From Hippasteria phrygiana (lineage: Eukaryota; Echinodermata; Asteroidea; Valvatida; Goniasteridae), in NCBI GenBank assembly GCA_037893225.1, contig JAZGUH010000449.1:248001-312000 (forward strand): a DNA stretch of 64,000 nt, written 5' to 3'. Below the pieces are notes generated by a model. That model was not told the DNA's origin. It searched no databases and was given only the letters and a program-made list of their open reading frames with translations. Of this stretch, positions 48,300-57,885 are shown one piece after another. A program made the translations under genes and the position numbers. Position 1 is the first letter of the stretch. Every line of letters starts with the position of its first letter.

Positions 48300-49832
48300 A
48301 TGGCTGAAGGTGGAGAATTTAGACCTATGGATGAAATGGGTCGAGAAGACAAACAAAATGATGCTGATGCTGATGCTGATTTCGAATTAGACAGAGACGA
48401 TGAAGGGCCGTTTTCTAATGATTATCAAGAAGAATTAGAAAATCGGTTAAAACTACTAAATAAAGATGACTCTACATCAATAGAAAAACTTAAGGTGATG
48501 TTGGTAAAAGAAAAACTATCCAAGTTCTATAAATATACATATGAGACTACTGGACATACAGTAGATATTGAAGATACTACTAATTTTAGAAGTGATAAAG
48601 ATGGGGGATTATCTGTAAAATGGGTTAGAAAAAATAGATGGATTAAATTAACACAAAAAAAAAATCCGCGCTTGTTTTTACAATTAAAAACTATTCAACA
48701 GAAAACTAGCGCAGAATTTATCAGATATGATCTTGGTTTTTCTAATTATACATCTGCTAGATTCACTAGTAAACCTCAACAAGAAATAAGCCAGATACAC
48801 CCCGAAAATATTGAGATTAGTGAACTTCCAAAAGCGGCCAATGATGTCGGCGATATCGTAAAAGAAGTAGTCGTAGATGTATTGAGAGAAGAAGAAGTAG
48901 ATTTAACGAAACAAGATGTTAATTTTAGTGAATTACTATATGAAATAGATATACTAAATGATACATTAGATGAACGAGAAAAAGTATTAGATGAACGAGC
49001 TAAAGAATTAGGTAAAATAGTAAATACATTAAAGGGGCGAGTAGAAACATTAGATAGATCGAGAGAAGTAGTAGCTAAACGAAGAACAGCATTAACTGAA
49101 CGAGAAAAAGTATTAGCTGAACGAGAAACAGTAATTGCTAAAATTACAGGATTAAAGAACCTTAGAGAAATTGCTGGTTTAAGCAAAGCGTTAGAAACTC
49201 GCAAAGGTGAGTTAGAATTAAATTTAGCTCAATTAAGAAGGTTAGATGATGAAATTAATCAAACCAAAGCTGAACTAACTGAAGCAACGAGCGAAGGAGA
49301 GAGACGAGAAATAGCCAATCGATTAAAAGATCTAAATGATGAAAGATCCGCTAGAATGACAGCGGCGCTCGAAAATGAACGAGGACTGAAAAGTCAAATC
49401 GCTAGAATAAAAGAAACGATTAATAAAATACTAGATGGCGATACCTCGCTAAGAGAAAAGATTAGAATTCTGTTTCCAGAACAGGGCGTGACGGTCGTTA
49501 GTATATTGGCCGCGTTTGCTTTAGCTATAAGTACGATCGTTTCTTCTTTGGTGGCGGCTATTGGTGGCGGAGCTGCAACAGCTGCTGCAGCTTCGTCAAC
49601 CGGAGGTAACGTGAAAGATTGGATAAGTAATCATTTAAAAAACTTGTCCAATTTGCTAAAAAAGCTGGGGGGTAAGTTATTAGCCGCTTTACCGGGTATT
49701 TTGGGTACTATCGCGAGTTGGTTATTCACGTTGTTAAGTAAGTCAGTCGGTTGGTTGGCAGAGCACGTGTGGACATTATTGGTAGGTGTTGGTACTTTGA
49801 TACTAGTATACATGCAAAAAAAATTAAAATAA
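48300..49832 (+). CDS. Large coiled-coil membrane protein (510 aa), function unknown
   Basis: An acidic N-terminus (MAEGGEFRPMDEMG) is followed by a domain at about 60-150 (VKWVRKNRWIKLTQKKNPRL). A long charged coiled coil (about 200-395) contains near-repeats such as LDEREKVLDERAKEL and LTEREKVLAERETV. Then come an Ala/Gly-rich hydrophobic hairpin (SILAAFALAISTIVSSLVAA, then GGGAATAAAASS) and a C-terminal membrane region (LLAALPGILGTIASWLFTLL and WTLLVGVGTLILVYM) ending KKLK. The C-terminal pattern (LKKLGGKLLAALPG, IASWLF, W-LL) recalls a recurrent protein in animal elements of this kind. It resembles a stalked membrane or fusion-like protein in outline only; no such function is shown. Confidence 0.8.
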   Translation: MAEGGEFRPMDEMGREDKQNDADADADFELDRDDEGPFSNDYQEELENRLKLLNKDDSTSIEKLKVMLVKEKLSKFYKYTYETTGHTVDIEDTTNFRSDKDGGLSVKWVRKNRWIKLTQKKNPRLFLQLKTIQQKTSAEFIRYDLGFSNYTSARFTSKPQQEISQIHPENIEISELPKAANDVGDIVKEVVVDVLREEEVDLTKQDVNFSELLYEIDILNDTLDEREKVLDERAKELGKIVNTLKGRVETLDRSREVVAKRRTALTEREKVLAERETVIAKITGLKNLREIAGLSKALETRKGELELNLAQLRRLDDEINQTKAELTEATSEGERREIANRLKDLNDERSARMTAALENERGLKSQIARIKETINKILDGDTSLREKIRILFPEQGVTVVSILAAFALAISTIVSSLVAAIGGGAATAAAASSTGGNVKDWISNHLKNLSNLLKKLGGKLLAALPGILGTIASWLFTLLSKSVGWLAEHVWTLLVGVGTLILVYMQKKLK

Positions 49833-49862
49833 TAAGTCATATAAAATATACGACTTTATAAA

Positions 49863-50498
49863 ATGACCGCAGAATCCGTTTACCCTAAATTGCCTGATGC
49901 CCCGAGTGAAACGAACGAGTCTTCAGTCTTTAGGTTAAATAAAATCGAACGAGTGCAAAAAGAGATATCTAACGAGAGAGATAAGAGAGAACGGTTACAC
50001 AAAAAGTATAATAAAATTATTACCTGTTTATCTAACGCAGAGACCGTTATAGAATGTTTAGGAGCTTTATCTGGTACCATAGGCATAGTCAGCGTTGTAG
50101 GTGTCATTAGTATACCTATAGGCGTGGTGTTAGAAGGATTAGCTATAGGATGCGTGGGTGTAAGTTTGGTATTAAAACGATTTAGTAAAAAGTTTAGAGG
50201 TAAAGCTAAGAAACACGATGAGATTAGAGTAGTAGCCGAAACAAAATTAAATACGATAAATGAATTAGTGTCTCAGGCCGTAGACGATGGCGATGTAAGT
50301 CACGAAGAATTTGCTTTGATTAACGATGAATTAAAAAAGTTTTACGGAATGAAAGAAGCTATTAGGACACAAACTAAAGCGAGAGAAGAGTCTGTTTCTA
50401 ACCAAAAAGAAATAGACGATGAGGTCGAAAAGAAAGTTGTCGAGCTTCTAGCGAAAGAAAAAAAAGATCTTATCGCAAAACTTACAACTTTAAATTAG
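49863..50498 (+). CDS. Membrane-associated protein with YPxL motif (211 aa)
   Basis: The N-terminus has YPKL at residues 7-10, the form of an ALIX-binding YPxL late-domain motif. A basic coiled coil follows (28-50), then a glycine-rich double hydrophobic segment (about 57-100, ALSGTIGIVSVVGVISIPIG) and a charged C-terminal half with VSQAVDDGDVSHEEFALI. I recall the same order (tyrosine-proline start, coiled coil, hydrophobic hairpin, SKAL-DG-VS-EF helix) in related elements. The start follows CTTTATAAA. Near its end an A8 run (50458-50465) includes the in-phase heptamer A-AAA-AAA, from which the -1 frame is open to 50611. Confidence 0.8.
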   Translation: MTAESVYPKLPDAPSETNESSVFRLNKIERVQKEISNERDKRERLHKKYNKIITCLSNAETVIECLGALSGTIGIVSVVGVISIPIGVVLEGLAIGCVGVSLVLKRFSKKFRGKAKKHDEIRVVAETKLNTINELVSQAVDDGDVSHEEFALINDELKKFYGMKEAIRTQTKAREESVSNQKEIDDEVEKKVVELLAKEKKDLIAKLTTLN

Positions 50499-50611
50499 AA
50501 ATATGTAAAGAATATGAGTGTGATTCTAACGTGAGTCCATTGAAACCTCCTAGCTACACAAGTGCTCAAGAGAGTTTAGAGACTAGGCCTAGCGCTCCTT
50601 GCAAAGAGTAG
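50465..50611 (+). other. Candidate -1 frame extension with PPxY and PSAP motifs
   Basis: In the -1 frame relative to the 211-aa gene, reading is open from 50423 to the TAG at 50609-50611 and has no ATG. It encodes PPSY (50546-50557) and PSAP (50588-50599), two classical ESCRT/Nedd4 late-domain motifs, about ten residues apart. It could be reached by slippage on the A8 run at 50458-50465. Alternatives are an old frameshift that cut off a former C-terminus, or chance. Confidence 0.35.
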
Positions 50612-50645
50612 TTGTAGTTAGTAACGCAGTAGATCTACGTAACAC

Positions 50646-50692
50646 AAAAAAACCCTCATCTCTACTGAGTGTAGAAGTGAGGGTTTTTTTTT
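50646..50692. terminator. Strong hairpin with T9 tail at the end of the gene cluster
   Basis: AAAAAAACCCTCA pairs perfectly with TGAGGGTTTTTTT (13 bp), and an inner TCTAC/GTAGA stem closes a 5-nt loop TGAGT, followed by further Ts. The form is that of a terminator or RNA 3'-end hairpin. It sits between the last gene and the right inverted repeat. Confidence 0.65.
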
Positions 50693-50716
50693 GCATTGCG
50701 ACAAATCATGTTTTGC

Positions 50717-50944
50717 CTTTTTTCGCTCGGGCGCCCGGGCGTTTTCGTACGCTTGTGGACTATGGAAAATACTTTTTATTTTCTTGATTTTGTGCAAATT
50801 TTGGTGTGTAGTACCCCAGCAAAATTTTGGGTGATTTTTTAGACTATTTTTAGACTAAAAAATTTGACGTATGTACCCACAGCAAAATTAGAGAGAAAAG
50901 TGAAAAAACAGGAAATGACATAGAACCGGCAATTACCATACTAC
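50717..50944 (-). repeat. Right terminal inverted repeat
   Basis: This is the reverse complement of the left terminal repeat and ends with CCGGCAATTACCATACTAC. High identity of the two ends implies a fairly recent insertion or recent correction of one end by the other during replication. The terminal T at 50945 may belong to the element (5-bp duplication) or to the target (6-bp duplication). Confidence 0.92.
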
Positions 50945-50950
50945 TCGGTA

Positions 50951-53900
50951 TCTTTGTTCGGGTGGGCGCTAGTCGGAAGTCATCAACCCAGAATGCCATA
51001 TAGCCTGATATCACACCCAAGTTTACGATAAAACCTGGGAAGCGACATTGTGGGATCACTCAATGCGGATACGATTTTTTAACTGATAATTCGTCAAACA
51101 ATCCACAAGGGAAACTGACTAGGTAAATTTGAATACAAAAGTGAACAAAGAAACTAGCAGGAGCAGGATCCGAACCTCCGACCTCCGGAACCTTACCGGC
51201 GCTCTACCAACTGAGCTACCTTGCCCTATGTTGGCGGTCTCCCAAATTGTCGGTATCTTTGTTCTGGAGGGCGCTAGTCAGAAGTCATCAACCCAGAATG
51301 CCGTATAACTAGGGATCACACCCAAGTTTACGATACAACCTGGTAAGCGACATTGTGGGGATCACTCAATAAGGATACGACTTTTTAACTGACAATTCGT
51401 CAAACAATCCACAAGGGAAACTGACTAGGCAAATTTGAATACAAAAGTGAACAAAGAAACTAGCAGGAGCGGGATTCGAACCTCCGACTTCCGGAATCGT
51501 ACCGGCGCTCTACCAACTGAGCTATCTTGCCCTATCTTGGCGGTCTCCCAAATCGTCAGTATCTTTGTTCTGGTGGGCGCTAATCAGAAGTCATCAACCC
51601 AGAATGCCGTATAACTAGGGATCACACCCAATTTTACAATACAACCTGGGAAGCGACATTGTGGGGATCACTCAATGAGGATACGACTTTTTAACTGATA
51701 ATTCATCAAACAATCCACAAGGGAAACTGACTAGGTAAATTTGAATACAAAAGTGAACAAAGAAACTAGCAGGAGCGGGATTCGAACCTCCGACTTCCGG
51801 AATCGTATCGGCGCTCTACCAACTGAGCTATCTTGCCCTATCTTGGCGGTCTCCCAAATCGTCAGTATCTTTGTTCGGGTGGGCGCTAATCAGAAGTCAT
51901 CAACCCAGAATGCCGTATAGCTAGGGATCACACCCAATTTTACAATACAACATGGGAAGCGACATTGTGGGGATCACTCAATGAGGATACGACTTTTTAA
52001 CTGATAATTCGTCAAACAATCCACAAGGGAAACTGACTAGGTAAATTTGAATACAAAAGTGAACAAAGAAACTAGCAGGAGCGGGATTCGAACCTCCGAC
52101 TTCCGGAATCGTACCGGCGCTCTACCAACTGAGCTATCTTGCACTATCTTGGCGGTCTCCCAAATCGTCAGTATCTTTGTTCTGGTGGGCGCTAATCAGA
52201 AGTCATCAACCCAGAATACCGCATAGCCAGGGATCAAACTCAATTTTACAATACAACCTGGGAAGCGACATTGTGGGGATCACTCAATGAGGATGCGACT
52301 TTTTAACTGATAAAATCGTCAAACAATCCACAAGGGAAACTGACTAGGTAAATTTGAATACAAAAGTGAACAAAGAAACTAGCAGGAGCAGGATTCGAAC
52401 CTCCGACCTCCGGAATCGTACCGGCGCTCTACCAACTGAGCTATCTTGCCCTATGTTGGCGGTCTCCCAAATCGTCAGTATCTTTGTTAGGGTGGGCGCT
52501 AATCAGAAGTCATCAACCCAGAATGCCGTATAGCCAGGGATCACACCCAAGTTTACGATACAACCTGGGAAGCGACATTGTGGGGATCACTCAATGAGGA
52601 TACGACTTTTTAACTGATAAAATCGTCAAACAATCCACAAGGGAAACTGACTGACTAGGTAAATTTGAATACAAAAGTGAACAAAGGAACTAGCAGGAGC
52701 GGGATTCGAACCTCCGACCTGCGGAACCTTACCGGCGCTCTACCAACTGAGCTATCTTGTCCTATGTTGGCGGTCTCCCAAATTGTCGGTATCTTTGTTC
52801 TGGTGGGCGCTAGTCAGAAGTCATCAACCCAGAATGCCGTATAGCTAGGGATCACACCCAAGTTTACGATACAACCTGGGAAGCGACATTGTGGGGATCA
52901 CTCAATAAGGATACGACTTTTTAACTGATAATTCGTCAAACAATTCACAAGGGAAACTGACTAGGTAAATTTTAAAACATTCTGAAAGTTAACAAAGAAA
53001 CTGGCCGGAGCGGGATTCGAACCTCCGACTTCCGGAATCGTACCGGCGCTCTACCAACTGAGCTATCTTGCCCTATCTTGGCGGTCTCCCAAATCGTCAG
53101 TATCTTTGTTCGGGTGGGCGCTAATCAGAAGTCATCAACCCAGAATGCCGTATAACTAGGGATCACACCCAATTTTACAATACAACATGGGAAGCGACAT
53201 TGTGGGGATCACTCAATGAGGATACGACTTTTTAACTGATAATTCGTCAAACAATCCACAAGGGAAACTGACTAGGTAAATTTGAATACAAAAGTGAACA
53301 AAGAAACTAGCAGGAGCGGGATTCGAACCTCCGACTTCCGGAATCGTACCGGCGCTCTACCAACTGAGCTATCTTGCCCTATGTTGGCGGTCTCCCAAAT
53401 CGTCAGTATCTTTGTTAGGGTGGGCGCTAATCAGAAGTCATCAACCCAGAATGCCGTATAGCCAGGGATCACACCCAAGTTTACGATACAACCTGGGAAG
53501 CGACATTGTGGGGATCACTCCATGAGGATACGACTTTTTAACTGATAAACAAAATCGTCAAACAATCCACAAGGGAAACTGACTAGGTAAATTTGAATAC
53601 AAAAGTGAACAAAGAAACTAGCAGGAGCGGGATTCGAACCTCCGACCTGCGGAACCTTACCGGCGCTCTACCAACTGAGCTATCTTGTCCTATGTTGGCG
53701 GTCTCCCAAATTGTCGGTATCTTTGTTCTGGTGGGCGCTAGTCAGAAGTCATCAACCCAGAATGCCGTATAGCTAGGGATCACACCCAAGTTTACGATAC
53801 AACCTGGGAAGCGACATTGTGGGGATCACTCAATAAGGATACGACTTTTTAACTGATAATTCGTCAAACAATTCACAAGGGAAACTGACTAGGTAAATTT

Positions 53901-55397
53901 TAAAACATTCTGAAAGTTAACAAAGAAACTGGCCGGAGCGGGATTCGAACCTCCGACTTCCGGAATCGTACCGGCGCTCTACCAACTGAGCTATCTTGCC
54001 CTATCTTGGCGGTCTCCCAAATCGTCAGTATCTTTGTTCGGGTGGGCGCTAATCAGAAGTCATCAACCCAGAATGCCGTATAGCCAGGGATCACACCCAA
54101 GTTTACGATACAACCTGGGAAGCGACATTGCCGGGATCACTCAATGAGGAGACGACTTTTTAAAATATATTTCGTCAAACAATCCACAAGGGCAACTGAC
54201 TAGGTAAATTTGAATACAAAAGTTAACAAAGAAACTAGCAGGAGCAGGATTCGAACCTCCGACCTCCGGAACCTTTCCGGCGCTCTAACAACTGAGCTAC
54301 CTTGCTCTATGTTGGCGGTCTCCCAAATTGTCAGTATCTTTGTTCTGGAGGGCGCTAGTCAGAAGTCATCCACCCAGAATGCCGTATAGCCAGGGATCAC
54401 ACCCAAGTTTACGATACAACCTGGGAAGCGACATTGTGGGGATCACTCAATAAGGATACGACTTTTCAACAGATAATACGTCAAACAATCCACAAGGGAA
54501 ACTGACTAGGTAAATTTGAATACATTTTGAAAGTGAACAAAAAATCTGGCAGGAGCGGGATTCCAACCTCCGACCTACGGAACCGTACCGGCGCCCTACT
54601 AACTGGGCTATCTTGCCCTATGTTGGCGGTCTCCCAAATTGTCGGTATCTTTGTTCTGGTCGACGCTAGTCAGAAGTCATCAACCCAGAATGCCGTATAG
54701 CTAGGGATCACACCCAAGTTTACGATACAACCTGGGAAGCGACATTGTGGGGATCACTCAATAAGGATACGACTTTTTAACTGATAATTCGTCAAACAAT
54801 TCACAAGGGAAACTGACTAGGTAAATTTTAAACATTCTGAAAGTTAACAAAGAAACTGGCCGGAGCGGGATTCGAACCTCCGACTTCCGGAATCGTACCG
54901 GCGCTCTACCAACTGAGCTATCTTGCCCTATCTTGGCGGTCTCCCAAATCGTCAGTATCTTTGTTCGGGTGGGCGCTAATCAGAAGTCATCAACCCAGAA
55001 TGCCGTATAGCCAGGGATCACACCCAAGTTTACGATACAACCTGGGAAGCGACATTGCCGGGATCACTCAATGAGGAGACGACTTTTTAACTGATAATTC
55101 GTCAAACAATTCACAAGGGAAACTGACTAGGTAAATTATAAAACATTTTGAAAGTGAACAAAGAAACTGGCAGGAACGGGATTCGAACCTCCGACTTCCG
55201 GAATCGTACCGGCGCTCTACCAACTGAGCTATCTTGCCCTATCTTGGCGGTCTCCCAAATCGTCAGTATCTTTGTTCGGGAGGGCGCTAATCAGAAGTCA
55301 TCAACCCAGAATGCCGTATAGCCAGGGATCACACCCAAGTTTACGATACAACCTGGGAAGCGACATTGCCGGGATCACTCAATGAGGAGACGACTTT
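50951..55397 (-). repeat. tRNA-like tandem satellite array, middle block
   Basis: The same monomers resume exactly where the Polinton-like insertion broke them and continue to the Penelope-like element. Here many monomers lack the CATTTTGAAA segment (AATACAAAAGTGAACAAAG variant) and are more diverged than in the left block. Variants with an extra AAAATCGTC or a GACTGACTAGG duplication occur near 52.6 kb. A unit including GTTAACAAAGAAACTGGCC recurs near 52.99, 53.92, 54.84 and 58.56 kb. No genes are seen. Confidence 0.93.
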
Positions 55398-55411
55398 CTA
55401 AAATATATTTC

Positions 55412-55777
55412 AAATCAAAAAATTAGCTGGCCTGACGTTTCGAACTTAAGCAAGTTCTTTCTCAAAGGCAAATGACAGAGTACAAGAAACAAACATGTAG
55501 GGAACACACATGCATGAGGGGGTGGGTGGAGAAACACAAAAGAGGGATGCAAGGGAGCATGGCAGTGGGTAAACATCAAAGAGAGAGGTTTGGGTAAGTA
55601 TGAATGCGGGGAGGGATTAGGATGAAGGTTGAAGCTGGGGAATTGGACAAAGGAATGTGGTTAGTGGCAAAGATAAACAGGAAATGGTAAGACAACCCCA
55701 TTTGGCCAAGAGACCCCAAGAGGGTTTGCCAGGAGGATAATCTGTAAACAAATGACAATGGGGGAAAAAATTAAAAG
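55412..55777 (-). other. 3' region of the Penelope-like element with a hammerhead-like motif
   Basis: Non-coding stretch after the stop codon. Near the end, on the minus strand, a 6-bp stem (GAACTT-GCTT-AAGTTC) is followed directly by GAAACGTC, the order found in the stem II/GAAA/cleavage part of Penelope hammerhead ribozymes (55440-55468). The upstream CTGAnGA box is poor (TTGAGAA), so if it is a ribozyme it is degenerate. Nothing else is recognised here. Confidence 0.4.
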
Positions 55778-57871
55778 TTAATCATTCCCTTCCTGGATGT
55801 TTAGACCATGTGGTTGAATAGTCCGAAGACGTTTCATCCAAACTTTCTCTCGGCTGAGGCGAACTGAGTCCTTGCGGTGGAAAAGTGATTCTATGCCCTG
55901 TAGAATCATATCAGAAATGGAATGGTTAGGCAAGTTGAAGTGATGACCAACAGGGGTGTCAATTTTCTTGGTGTTTACAGTCGATCGATGGCCATAGAAA
56001 CGCTTCTTGAGCGTGTTCTTGGTCTCCCCGACATACTGGATACCACAAACCCTGCAAGAAATGAGATATATGACATTAGAGGTGTTGCAAGTAATGTTGC
56101 CATTGGTTCTGTGAGTAGTTCCAGATGAATGGCCAGAAAAGGAGTCAGACTCCTGCATGTGAGTCTGGCAAACAACACACCTGGAATCGCACTTAAAAGT
56201 ACCATGCTGTATGGGAGGGGATGCAGCCAAGGTGGGGACCTCGGCTCGAACAATCAGGTCTCGTAGATTGCGGGGGCGCCTATAAGCCAATATTGGGTTG
56301 TCAGGGGCGGCACGGGCAAGGCGATCTGAAGTATGAAGGATATGATGGTTGTCATTAGTTATTTTACGAAGGGGAGGGAGACTAGGATGAAAGGTGGTGA
56401 CCAAGGGAATCTTGGGGTCGGCATTAGTGCTAGGTGTCTTTTTCTTGAGCGCAAAATCTCTGGTGATAGATTTGGCTCTGACGATAGCACGTTGAACTTG
56501 GCGGGAGCTGTGGCCCCTGGCAACCAAGTTATTCTTCAGTACCTGTACATGATGGGAAAAGTCAGAATTATTAGAACAAATCCTTCTGAGTCTAAGTGCC
56601 TGGCTGAATGCTATGCCTGTCTTGCAATGCCTGGGGTGACAGCTGGAGGAGTGGAGGTACTGGTGGGTGTCTGTGGGTTTAGAATACAGATCAGTGGTTA
56701 CCGAGTTGTCTTCCTTGCGGATGGTGACATCCAGGAAGTTGGTCTGATGCACTGAATACTCTGATGTAAACTTGATGGTCCTGTGGAAGGAATTAATGTG
56801 ATTAATGAAAGTCTCCAGACTGTCCTGATCACTGGTCCAGATGAAAAATACATCGTCAATATATCTCCACCATACCCAGGGGCGACATGGTGCTGAGGCA
56901 AGCATGCGCTCTTCGAGGTCGCCCATGAAGAGGCATGCAAAGGAGGGGGCCATGCGAGTGCCCATGGCTGTACCGTGTACCTGTAGATAGTGTTTGCCTA
57001 GGAAGGAAAAATTGTTCTTGGTTAGTACAAGTCTCATGAGGGTGCCAATATCACTGATGGGTGGGGTTGTGTGTCCTGCCTTGGCCAGGCCCGAGGAACA
57101 AGCACGAATACCCTCCTCGTGGGGGATGTTGGTGTACAGGGATGAAACGTCAAAAGTCCCAATGATGGCTGTGCTGGGAATCTTGTTCTTGATTCCATCC
57201 AGCTTGCGCAGAAAGTCTGGGGTGTCATGGATGTATGATGGCATCTGTGGAACGAGGGGTTTGAGAAAACTGTCAATAAACAGGGAGATACGTTCCGTAG
57301 GTGAACCATTACCAGAGACAATGGGCCTACCGGGGTTGCCAGCCTTGTGAATCTTTGGAAGGAGATAAAATCTGGCAGTCCTACAGTCAGAGGGAGAGAG
57401 AAATTTATGAGCTTTCTTAGACAGCTGGTCACGTGATCGCATATCGTCCAGCACCTGTTGTATCTCTTGAGAGAATGTACCTGTGGGGTCAGAGTCAAGG
57501 CAGATGTAGTTAGTATGATTGTTCAACTGGCGGTGGGCCTCGTCAATGTACTGATGACGATCCATGATGACCACAGCTGAACCTTTGTCGGCCGGCTTGA
57601 TGATGATATCAGTACGGGAGCGCAAGGCATTCAACGCCAAGCGCTCCTCTCTGCGGAGATTGTCATGAGTTCTGTGGACAAAGTTATCAGGGTTAGTGAC
57701 TTGAGAACTGACAACTTGAACATAAGTCTCGAGGGCTGGTACACGATTCTTGGGGGGTACCCAGGTACTTTTGACACGGAACGGTTCTGGGTCACATCGG
57801 TCAGAATCAAGGAAAAACTCTCGGAGACGGATCCTACGGTAGTATTCCGTGAGATCTTGGCTGAGCTCTAC
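55778..57871 (-). pseudogene. Penelope-like reverse transcriptase/GIY-YIG endonuclease, N-terminally truncated
   Basis: The frame is open from the junction at 57871 to a stop at 55778 with no methionine start at the head; a TTG at 57640 has no support as a start. Early coding shows YYRRIRLREFF, typical of the pre-RT region. Then come PADKGSAVVIM, FYLLPKIHK, the RT core FDVSSLYTNIPHEEG, GTAMGTRMAPSFACLFMGDL and the catalytic YIDD (near 56850-56860). The C-terminal part has a cysteine cluster (CDSRCVVC) and a GIY-YIG nuclease: IYLISCRVCGIQYVGET with downstream R and H. All catalytic motifs are intact, so only the 5' end is lost. The base composition is more GC-rich than the Polinton genes. Confidence 0.9.
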
Positions 57872-57885
57872 CTAAAATATATTTC

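Larger units (their letters stand above)
35482..50944. mobile_element. Polinton/Maverick-like DNA transposon (endogenous virus-like element), 15.46 kb
   Basis: The element interrupts a satellite monomer. TCGGTA lies on both sides (35476-35481 and 50945-50950), a 6-bp target duplication typical of Polintons. If the last T is counted in the inverted repeat, the duplication is 5 bp, CGGTA. The uninterrupted target is visible in other monomers near 27.15, 29.62 and 32.70 kb. The ends are inverted repeats of ~228 bp. Inside are a protein-primed type-B DNA polymerase, a D,D35E integrase, capsid-type and membrane proteins and a packaging ATPase remnant, all intronless and more AT-rich than the flanks. 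Polymerase and ATPase are broken, so this copy is not autonomous. Confidence 0.93.
55412..57871 (-). mobile_element. 5'-truncated Penelope-like retroelement
   Basis: The flanks carry the 14-bp direct repeat CTAAAATATATTTC at 55398-55411 and 57872-57885. The element reads on the minus strand: a 697-codon open frame with reverse transcriptase and GIY-YIG endonuclease, then ~366 bp of 3' sequence. The 5' side ends abruptly in coding sequence, so the upstream part is missing, as is common for copies made by incomplete reverse transcription. A near-identical empty target is visible at about 59100-59130. Confidence 0.9.

Noticed and set aside
48300..49832. Class I fusion glycoprotein
   Set aside because: The coiled coil plus C-terminal membrane region is suggestive in outline, but there is no signal peptide, cysteine pattern or cleavage site.
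56333..57350. Plus-strand ORFs of 118-140 codons inside the Penelope element
   Set aside because: Antisense shadows of the reverse transcriptase frame, which has clear catalytic motifs.
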